From QHXN01 sp032162705 (lineage in GTDB: Bacteria > Acidobacteriota > Blastocatellia > Pyrinomonadales > Pyrinomonadaceae), in the NCBI GenBank assembly GCA_032162705.1, contig JAVRON010000144.1, positions 1 to 64,000 of the forward strand: a DNA stretch of 64,000 nt. The letters run 5' to 3'. Within the stretch, counting starts at the first letter, position 1. Each line of letters opens with the position of its first letter. Below the pieces are notes generated by a model that was not told where the DNA came from, made no database searches, and worked only from the letters and a program-made list of their open reading frames with translations. Position numbers and translations under genes: made by a program. Shown here in pieces: positions 57,827-64,000 of the stretch.

Positions 57827-60583
57827 TCACTCGGGTGAACGGTCGGGCGTCTCGCGCCGCATGAGCTGCTCTATCAGCCCGGCGAGCACCGTGGGGTCTA
57901 CGGGCTTCGGGACGTGCGCGTCGAAGCCCGCGGCGAGCGCCGCTTCGGCATCACTCGCCGCGGCGTAGCCCGTCAGCGCCAGCGCCGGCACCTCGCGCAT
58001 GTGCGGCAGTTGGCGCAGCCGCCTGATCAAGTCGTAACCGTCGATTCCCGGGAGACCGATATCGGAAACGATTATATCAAACCGACTCGTCGCGGCAACG
58101 CTGAGCGCCTCTTCCGGAGTGTCGCAGGTGGTCGCGCTGTAGCCGCGCCTTTCAAAGACGACGCGCAGCATCTCAAGCGTATCGCTCGCGTCCTCCACGA
58201 TCAGGACGTGGCGCTTCTCTTCAACACGAGGCTCAACGCTCCCAGCTTCGAGGTCGCTCGTGACGCGAGGCACGCTCTCCGTTTCAAGCGCGGGCAGCAC
58301 GACCGTAAAGCGGCTGCCGCGTCCCTCGCCGTGGCTCTCGACCGTGACTGTGCCGCCGTGCGCTTCGACGAAGCTCTTGACGAGTGCGAGTCCCAGTCCC
58401 AGTCCACCGTGCGCGCGTGTCGTAGCCATGTCCGCCTGCCGGAAGCGCTCGAAGACGTGCGGCATAAACTCCGGCGCGATTCCCTGTCCCTCGTCCAAGA
58501 CCTCGACGCGCGCCTCGCCCGCTTCCCCGTAGACGCGGACGCCGACGTGCCCGCCCGCGTTGGAGAACTTCACGGCATTGTTGAGGAGATTCCAGAAGAC
58601 CTGAATGAGACGCGTGCGGTCGCCGCTGACGCGGGGCGATACGAGGCCGCCGGTCTGGACTTCGACCCTGACGGAGCGCGCCGCGGCCTGCGGGCGCACC
58701 GTCTCGACCGCTTCGCGCACGACCTCCGAGAGTTCGACCGTCGCGCGCTCGATCCCCATCTTGCCCGAGAGAATCGAGGACATGTCGAGCAGGTCGTTGA
58801 TGAGCCGCGAGAGCGCGTGCGAGTTCTTCTCAATGACGCTGATGCCCCGCTCGGCCTCTTCCTGAGCGAGCTGCCCCGAGCGAATCATGTGTGTCCATCC
58901 GAGGATGGGCGTCAACGGCGTGCGAAGCTCGTGCGAGAGCGTGGCGAGGAATTCGTCCTTCGCACGGTTGACCTCCTGCGCGCGACTGTAGAGACGCGCG
59001 TTCTCCTCTGCGACCGAGCGCAGGCGTTCCTCTGTCGCCTTGCGCGCGGTGATGTCCATCGTCACGCCGCGCATTCCTTCCGGCTCGCCGCGTTCGTTGA
59101 GGGCGACGACGGATTGCGCCTCGACATGGATGACGCGCCCGTCCTTCGCCACCCAGCGAAACTGGCTCGCGCCGCCCTCGCGGCTCTCGAAGATAGTGCG
59201 TGCCTCTTCGGCTGCGCGCACGCGGTCTTCCGGGTGAACAATCGTGAGCCAGAAGTTCGGCGTCCGAAGCCACTCTTCGACGGTGTAGCCGAGCATCTGC
59301 TCGACGTAGTCGCTGACGTAGTCGATTCTTTGATTAGCCTCGTCTGGCTCGCCCCATGCCTCCCACACCAAACCGGGGACGTTGCCGACGAGATTCTTCA
59401 GGCGCAGTCGCTCGTGCTCGACCTGCCGCGCCAACAACTCGCGCTCGGCCTCGGAGCGCTTCGATGCCGTGATGTCGCGGGCGATGGTTGAAGCGCCGAT
59501 CCACTGTCCCGACGGGTCGTGGATGGGCGAGATGGTGAGCGACACGTTGAGGCGCTCGCCGCTCTTTGTGACCCGCATGGTCTCAAGGCGCTCGACGCGC
59601 TCGGCTCGTCTGAGCCGCGCCATGATCTCCGCCAGTTCGTCCGAAAGCTCCTTTGGGACGATGAAAGAGATGTGTTGACCTATCGCCTCTTCCGCCGTGT
59701 AGCCGTACATTCTCTCGGCGGCGGCGTTCCAACTCGTGACCGTGCCGTTGAGCGTCTTGCCGATGATGGCGTCGCTGGAAGACTCGACGATGGCGGCCAG
59801 CCGCGCCCGCTCGATCTCGACCTTGCGTCGCTCGGCCACGTCGTGGAAGACGAGGACAGCGCCCGTGACGCGTTCGCCTTCGTCCATGATTGGAGCGGCG
59901 CTGTCTTCAATCGGCGCTTCCGCGCCGTCGCGCGCGACGAGCACGGTGTGGTTGGCGAGTCCCAACACGACCCCTTCGCGCAGAACCTGCTCGACGGGAC
60001 TCTTGACCGTCTCGCGTGTCAGCTCGTTGATGATGCGGAAGACTTCCTCGTGCATGCGGCCCCGTGCTTCGGCGAGCGGCCAGCCCGTCAGGCGCTCGCC
60101 CACGGGATTCATAAACCGTATGCGCCCGCCCGCGTCCGTCGAGATGACGGCGTCGCCGATGCTCTTGAGCGTCGTCTCCAGCGATTTGCGTGCAGTGTGC
60201 GCCTCGCGCTCGGCGCGGCGGCTGCGTTCGAGCATGAAGACGGCCAGAAGCGAGATGCCTGCGAAGAACAGGTTGGGGATGAGGCCGGAGAGGTCTGGTG
60301 CGAGGAGGTCGGTGGGGAGGAAGAAGAGGTCGGCGACGAGCAGCGAGAGTGCGATGGAGAAGAAGGCGGGCCCGCGCCCGCCGAACCAGACGGCGACGAA
60401 GACCGCCAGGTAAAAGAAGGCGAAGATGACGCGCGCGTTCTGCGCGCTGGCTGCGAGGCGCAGCGCGTAGGTCAGCAGCGCCGATGCTGCGACCGACGCG
60501 ACCGACAGCCCGTAGCGCGCCCACGCGGACTGGTTCCATGAAGGGTTCGCGGCCTGTGCGACGGGAGGACGGGGGTCGGACAT
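57827..60583 (-). CDS. hybrid sensor histidine kinase with PAS domains and receiver
   Basis: 918 residues. N-terminal four-TM DUF4118-like sensor (ARVIFAFFYLAVFVAVWFGGRGPAFFSIAL), three PAS/PAC modules (~130-520; e.g. DAVISTDAGGRIRFMNPVGERLTG and ASTIARDITASKRSE), DHp domain with LSHELRTPLTPILGWTHMI (His near residue 549), HATPase (~650-765; VFWNLLNNAVKFSNAGG, GLGLGLALVKSFVEAHGG) and C-terminal receiver (Asp in DIIVSDIGLPGIDGYDL, residue ~842). It senses an unknown cytoplasmic or membrane cue. Followed by the single-domain regulator on the same strand. Confidence 0.93.
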   Translation of the reverse strand: MSDPRPPVAQAANPSWNQSAWARYGLSVASVAASALLTYALRLAASAQNARVIFAFFYLAVFVAVWFGGRGPAFFSIALSLLVADLFFLPTDLLAPDLSGLIPNLFFAGISLLAVFMLERSRRAEREAHTARKSLETTLKSIGDAVISTDAGGRIRFMNPVGERLTGWPLAEARGRMHEEVFRIINELTRETVKSPVEQVLREGVVLGLANHTVLVARDGAEAPIEDSAAPIMDEGERVTGAVLVFHDVAERRKVEIERARLAAIVESSSDAIIGKTLNGTVTSWNAAAERMYGYTAEEAIGQHISFIVPKELSDELAEIMARLRRAERVERLETMRVTKSGERLNVSLTISPIHDPSGQWIGASTIARDITASKRSEAERELLARQVEHERLRLKNLVGNVPGLVWEAWGEPDEANQRIDYVSDYVEQMLGYTVEEWLRTPNFWLTIVHPEDRVRAAEEARTIFESREGGASQFRWVAKDGRVIHVEAQSVVALNERGEPEGMRGVTMDITARKATEERLRSVAEENARLYSRAQEVNRAKDEFLATLSHELRTPLTPILGWTHMIRSGQLAQEEAERGISVIEKNSHALSRLINDLLDMSSILSGKMGIERATVELSEVVREAVETVRPQAAARSVRVEVQTGGLVSPRVSGDRTRLIQVFWNLLNNAVKFSNAGGHVGVRVYGEAGEARVEVLDEGQGIAPEFMPHVFERFRQADMATTRAHGGLGLGLALVKSFVEAHGGTVTVESHGEGRGSRFTVVLPALETESVPRVTSDLEAGSVEPRVEEKRHVLIVEDASDTLEMLRVVFERRGYSATTCDTPEEALSVAATSRFDIIVSDIGLPGIDGYDLIRRLRQLPHMREVPALALTGYAAASDAEAALAAGFDAHVPKPVDPTVLAGLIEQLMRRETPDRSPE

Positions 60584-60865
60584 CTTTCTTCCTTAGCTTG
60601 CTCTCCGGCGACCGAGTTGGCTGTCCGCGTCGTGGGCGCGGCACGCTGCTGCGCCTCGGGGAAAACAGTACGAGTTCGAGTGTCCGGGCTTGCGCGACCT
60701 CAGGCTCGCCCGCTCGATGCGAGGACTTCAGAGTCACACGCCCCGCTTACGAACGCCTTCGACGCCGGCATGCCCGCCTGAACTGCAAAAGATTCGACCG
60801 GAGATTTCGGAGGTATTTGCTTCACAAACAAGCTACTGCCTTTCGCCGCGGCAAGTCAAGAAAAC

Positions 60866-61031
60866 AGAGGCTAGAGGCTAGAGGGTAGAGACTAGAGGCT
60901 AGTTGTTGGAGGCGGGTGGAGAGTTGAAGAGGCGCGGGCAGTCGTTCGATACTGTCGCTTGGTGTTTCAAATCTTACCGCTTCATCATTTGCCTTTACCA
61001 GCCTCTAGCCTCTAACCTCTAGCCTCTAACT
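60866..61031. repeat. family H hairpin (gaggctagaggctag arms)
   Basis: 'gctagag' units on the left, 'ctctagc' units on the right, around a ~85-nt middle. Single copy in the window. The stretch 60584-60865 before it shows no gene and no recognised site. Confidence 0.9.
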
Positions 61032-61034
61032 TTT

Positions 61035-61706
61035 ATGTATCCGGCTGGCAATCTCTTCATCCCTGCACCGCACGGGCGCATCGAGGCGATATTGAAAGAG
61101 CCGCAAGGCGCGGCACGCGGCGCGGCGCTCGTCCTGCACCCGCACCCGCTGCACGGCGGGACGATGCACAACAAGGTGGTCTTCCGCACGGCGCGTGCCT
61201 TGAATGATGCGGGACTCACGACGCTGCGCATCAACTTCCGCGGCGTCGGCCACTCGACCGGCGAGCATACGGGCGCGCGCGGCGGCGAGCAGGAGGACGC
61301 GCGTGTGGCGCTCGATTATCTGGTGGAGAAGTATCCACGCCTCGGGCCCGTCTTCCTCGCGGGCTTCTCCTTCGGCGCGCGCGTCGGGCTGGAGGTGGGA
61401 ACACACGACCCGCGTGTCGGCTACCTCATCGGCATCGGCACGCCCGTCAGCATCAGTGAGCGCGACTACGACTTCTCCTTCCTCTCGGAGTGCCGCAAGC
61501 CTCTACTCCTCGTCCACGGTGAGCGCGACGAGTTCGGCTCAGTCTCAGACCTCCGCGCCCTCGCCGCACGCCTCCCCGCCGAAGCCCGAGTTCGACTCGA
61601 AATCATCCCCGGCGCGGGCCACTTCTTCGATGACCAACTGGAAGACCTGCGCCGCGTCGTCGCGGAGTGGGCCGTAGAGATGCTGGAGACAGAAGCCCGA
61701 CCGTAA
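61035..61706 (+). CDS. alpha/beta-hydrolase
   Basis: 223 residues. LVLHPHPLHGGTMHNKVV (oxyanion region), FRGVGHSTGEHTGARGGEQEDARVAL, nucleophile elbow AGFSFGARVGLEV (Ser in GFSFG), acid in LLLVHGERDEFG and catalytic His in PGAGHFF. It belongs to the group annotated as dienelactone hydrolase-like or carboxyl-ester hydrolase; substrate unknown. The last residues EARP and stop are encoded by the family E arm that follows. Confidence 0.88.
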   Translation: MYPAGNLFIPAPHGRIEAILKEPQGAARGAALVLHPHPLHGGTMHNKVVFRTARALNDAGLTTLRINFRGVGHSTGEHTGARGGEQEDARVALDYLVEKYPRLGPVFLAGFSFGARVGLEVGTHDPRVGYLIGIGTPVSISERDYDFSFLSECRKPLLLVHGERDEFGSVSDLRALAARLPAEARVRLEIIPGAGHFFDDQLEDLRRVVAEWAVEMLETEARP

Positions 61707-61790
61707 GGGAGGGCGTATTAGCCTTCGTATTCGCCTCATCACTAACACCCAATGGCAGTTGATACGCCCTCCCTTACGGTCGGGCTTCTG
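61690..61790. repeat. family E hairpin between convergent genes
   Basis: 29-bp perfectly complementary arms (61690-61718, 61762-61790). Each arm codes for a C-terminal EARP-stop in the two convergent genes, so both proteins end with the same tail. Confidence 0.95.
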
Positions 61791-63708
61791 CCTCGGCGTA
61801 GAGGCGGTCGATTGTGTCGCGGTACTTCTCATCGACGATGCGGCGCTTAACCTTGAGAGTGGGTGTGAGTTCGCCGCCCTCGACCGTGAGTTCACGTTCG
61901 ATGAGGGCGATGCGCTTGACTCGCTCGTAGCGCGAGAGGTCTTCGGTGACGGCGTCAACCTGCCGCTGGAAGAGGTCAAGGATGCGCGGGTGGCGGCAGA
62001 ACTCGGCGGTCGTTTTTATATCCAGCCCCTTGTGTTGCGCGTATGAGCGGAGCATCTCCCAGTCGGGCACGATGAGCGCGGCGGCAAACTTGCGACCGTT
62101 GCCGACGAGCACGACCTGATTGACGAAGCGCGAACGCTTGATGCGCTGCTCGATGGGCTGCGGCGCGATGTACTTGCCGCCCGAAGTTTTAAAGAGTTCT
62201 TTCTTGCGGTCGGTGATGCTCAGGTAGCCTTCCGCGTCGAGCCGTCCGATGTCGCCCGTCTTGAACCACCCGTCGTCGGTGAAGACCTCGCGCGTCGCAT
62301 CCGCCTTGTTGTAGTAGCCGCGCATGACGTTGGGGCCGCGCGTCTCGATCTCGCCGTCCGGGGCGGTGCGGACTTCGACGTGGGCGACGGGACGACCGAC
62401 CGTGCCGATGCGATTGTCTTCCGCGCCGTTGACGGTGATGACGGGCGAGGTCTCCGTCAGCCCGTAGCCTTGCACGATGGGAAGCCCCGCGCCGTAGAAG
62501 ATGAGGCCGAGTTCCTCAGGGAGCGCCGCGCCGCCCGAGAGGAAGAGTCGCATACTCCCGCCCACGCCCTCGCGCCACTTCGAGAAGACGAGCTTTGAAG
62601 CGACCGCGTGCTCCAAAGCGAGCCAGGCGGGCACGCGCCGCTTCCACGCCGCGAGCCGCGCCCAACGCTTTCCCACGCCGACGGCCCAAGTCAGCATGGC
62701 CGTCTTCACACGTCCGCCTTCCGCCGCCTTATCCTTGATACGCGCGTAGATTTTCTCGAAGAGTCTTGGCACGGCGACGACGAGCGTCGGATGCACCTCG
62801 CGCATGTTGTCGCCGACGCGTTCGATTGACTCGGCGAAGTAGATTTTCGCGCCGTGATGCAGGTACATGTACATCGCGCCGCGCTCGAAGACGTGCGAGA
62901 GCGGGAGCACGGAGAGCACCACGTCATCGGGCTTGAAGGCGAGGCGTTCGGACGTGGCCGTCAGGTTCGAGACGACGTTCGAGTGAGTGAGCATCACGCC
63001 TTTCGGCTCGCCCGTCGTCCCCGATGTATAGATGATCGTCGCGAGGTCTTCCGCACAGACCGCGCCCGAAAGCTCTCCCAACAGAAGAGGCCGCGCGCTT
63101 TCAAGTTGGGCCCCGCGCGCTTCGAGTTCGGCGAGCGCAAGCAAGCCCTCAACGCCCGCGGCCTCGCCCCTCATGAGGACGACGTGTGTGAGTCCGGCGC
63201 AGGCTTCCAGAGACTCGCGGACGCGCTGATACGCCTCCCGGTTCTCGACGAAGAGGAGGCGTGAACCGGAGTCGCCAATGATGTAGCAGACCTGTTGCGG
63301 CGCAAGCGTCGGATAGATGGGCACGTTGACTATCCCTGCGTACTGGCAGCCCAGATCGGTGATGACCCACTCGGGCGAGCTTTCGGAGAGCAGTCCCGCG
63401 CGGTCGCCGCGCCTAAGCCCGAGCGCGTAGAGTCCGAGCGCGACGTGGCGCACGCGTCGCATCAAGTCTTCGGAAGAGAGCAAGCGCCAATGGCCTTCGC
63501 GCTTGTAGTTGAGCACGTCGGCTCGCGCGTGCAGGCGGAGCGCACGCTCGAAGACCTCGACGATTGTCGTCGGCTCATCCGTGGCGGCGTGCGTCGCGGG
63601 CTGGACTTGTGGGGCCGCCGCGTGCGCGTCGCCCGTGTCGCCCATGCTGCTCGTGCCGTTCGCGCCGGTCGTGGCTTCTGTCGCGGGTCGTGTCGTGTCC
63701 GTCGTCAC
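61774..63708 (-). CDS. fadD: long-chain acyl-CoA synthetase (AMP-forming)
   Basis: 644 residues. AMP-binding P-loop TIIYTSGTTGEPKGVMLTHSN (residues ~222-242), GYGLTETSPVITVN, and the A8 region GWFKTGDIGRLDAEGYLSITDRKKELFKTSGGKYIAPQPIE with the catalytic Lys nearby. A Thr/Ala-rich N-terminal extension (~35 residues) is unusual. It activates fatty acids for beta-oxidation or lipid synthesis. It overlaps the upstream TetR-type gene by 4 bp, so the two are coupled. C-terminal EARP from the hairpin arm. Confidence 0.93.
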   Translation of the reverse strand: MTTDTTRPATEATTGANGTSSMGDTGDAHAAAPQVQPATHAATDEPTTIVEVFERALRLHARADVLNYKREGHWRLLSSEDLMRRVRHVALGLYALGLRRGDRAGLLSESSPEWVITDLGCQYAGIVNVPIYPTLAPQQVCYIIGDSGSRLLFVENREAYQRVRESLEACAGLTHVVLMRGEAAGVEGLLALAELEARGAQLESARPLLLGELSGAVCAEDLATIIYTSGTTGEPKGVMLTHSNVVSNLTATSERLAFKPDDVVLSVLPLSHVFERGAMYMYLHHGAKIYFAESIERVGDNMREVHPTLVVAVPRLFEKIYARIKDKAAEGGRVKTAMLTWAVGVGKRWARLAAWKRRVPAWLALEHAVASKLVFSKWREGVGGSMRLFLSGGAALPEELGLIFYGAGLPIVQGYGLTETSPVITVNGAEDNRIGTVGRPVAHVEVRTAPDGEIETRGPNVMRGYYNKADATREVFTDDGWFKTGDIGRLDAEGYLSITDRKKELFKTSGGKYIAPQPIEQRIKRSRFVNQVVLVGNGRKFAAALIVPDWEMLRSYAQHKGLDIKTTAEFCRHPRILDLFQRQVDAVTEDLSRYERVKRIALIERELTVEGGELTPTLKVKRRIVDEKYRDTIDRLYAEAEARP

Positions 63709-64000
63709 GCGCCCACCCCCCCGAGGAAGATGTCCAGGACTTCGTCCGCCATCGGCGCGAGCTTGTAGCGGCGGCGCGAGAGAATCCAGTTGGTCGCCAT
63801 CTCGTCCAGAGCGCCGAACAGAACCTTCGCGACGAGCTTCGCCTTCAGCCCCTTGCGAAAGACGCCCGCGGCCTGCCCCTCTTCAAAGACCTCTCGGATA
63901 AGGCCGAGGTATTCGGCCAGTCCCGCCGCCGAGAACTCCTCCATGAACTTGGTCGTGCCGCGCAGCTCGACCTGAAAGACGACGGCGAGGTCGCGGTCTG
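63705..64000 (-). CDS. TetR/FadR-type regulator, C-terminal part (cut by window edge)
   Basis: The reading frame continues to the window edge. Visible residues DRDLAVVFQVELRGTTKFMEEFS, then YLGLIREVFEEGQAAGVFRKGL and ALDEMATNWILSRRRYKLAPMADEVLDIFLGGV are the ligand-binding helices of TetR repressors of fatty-acid genes (YsiA/FadR type). The N-terminal helix-turn-helix lies beyond the window. It likely binds acyl-CoA and represses its operon with fadD, translated with a 4-bp overlap. Confidence 0.85.
   Translation of the reverse strand, partial: DRDLAVVFQVELRGTTKFMEEFSAAGLAEYLGLIREVFEEGQAAGVFRKGLKAKLVAKVLFGALDEMATNWILSRRRYKLAPMADEVLDIFLGGVGA

Noticed and set aside
57914..59491. 525-codon plus-strand frame opposite the histidine kinase
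   Set aside because: It shadows PAS, DHp and HATPase coding sequence and has no recognisable protein features.

Overview
The window is GC-rich (roughly 60% or more by eye) chromosomal DNA from a Gram-negative, probably aerobic heterotroph. I infer an Acidobacteriota member, most likely Blastocatellia/Pyrinomonadaceae-like. The reasons are the mix of FHA/serine-threonine kinase/PP2C signalling, several MacB-type permeases served by one ATPase, Asn-rich lipoproteins, a DksA-type zinc finger fused to a SpoIIE-type phosphatase (here broken), Uma2 proteins and many low-complexity intergenic hairpins. No rRNA, CRISPR array, transposase or integrase was seen. One tRNA (Ser-GCT) is present. The taxon is an inference, not a database result.

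Layout. 1-2.5 kb: lipoprotein, small hypothetical and lytic-transglycosylase-like genes. 2.9-8.6 kb: methylmalonyl-CoA mutase large subunit, then a ~1 kb scrambled insert (kinase fragment, MazF-type toxin-antitoxin pair, OppD fragment fused to a second copy of the mutase tail), a GT-C-like membrane protein and a TlpA-like thioredoxin. 8.6-12 kb: oligopeptide ABC ATPases (OppD, OppF) and a Yip1-family membrane protein. 12-20.3 kb, minus strand: a MacA/MacB-type export locus with one membrane fusion protein, one ATPase and four paralogous permeases. 20.7-27.9 kb: a phosphosignalling cluster (FHA protein, Ser/Thr kinase-FHA, RDD protein, TPR membrane protein with TDFETT repeats, FHA-GAF-PP2C phosphatase). 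28-39.6 kb: DNA metabolism and housekeeping (PolX N-terminal-like HhH protein, PcrA helicase, isochorismatase, Nudix, PyrE-like, RecR, YbaB, Uma2, second UvrD-type helicase). 39.8-40.3 kb: HigBA-type module with a frameshifted toxin. 40.4-46.5 kb: ChrA-like transporter, esterase, SnoaL-like protein, amino-acid permease and HutI. 46.5-48.4 kb: a strong candidate for a structured non-coding RNA, several terminators and an Asn-rich lipoprotein. 48.4-54.9 kb: GltX, YetF-like protein, tRNA-Ser, metallophosphoesterase, a DksA-phosphatase pseudogene and an arsR-arsN-arsI organoarsenical-resistance cluster. 55-64 kb: STT3-like membrane protein, response regulator, hybrid histidine kinase, alpha/beta hydrolase, long-chain acyl-CoA synthetase and a TetR/FadR-type regulator cut by the window edge.

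The most striking global feature is a set of about eight sequence-unrelated families of intergenic inverted repeats that share one architecture: arms made of ~7-nt near-tandem units, folded back on themselves around a short loop, placed at gene ends. One family keeps a similar ~57-nt loop in three copies, and the arms often supply the stop codon of the neighbouring gene. The second highlight is the ~250-nt RNA candidate at 46.5 kb. It has its own promoter, a perfect 13-nt complement to the canonical bacterial 16S 3' end, a 12-codon ORF, a predicted pseudoknot and a terminator. The third is the 61-bp duplication of the mutase 3' end, which brackets a block of gene fragments.
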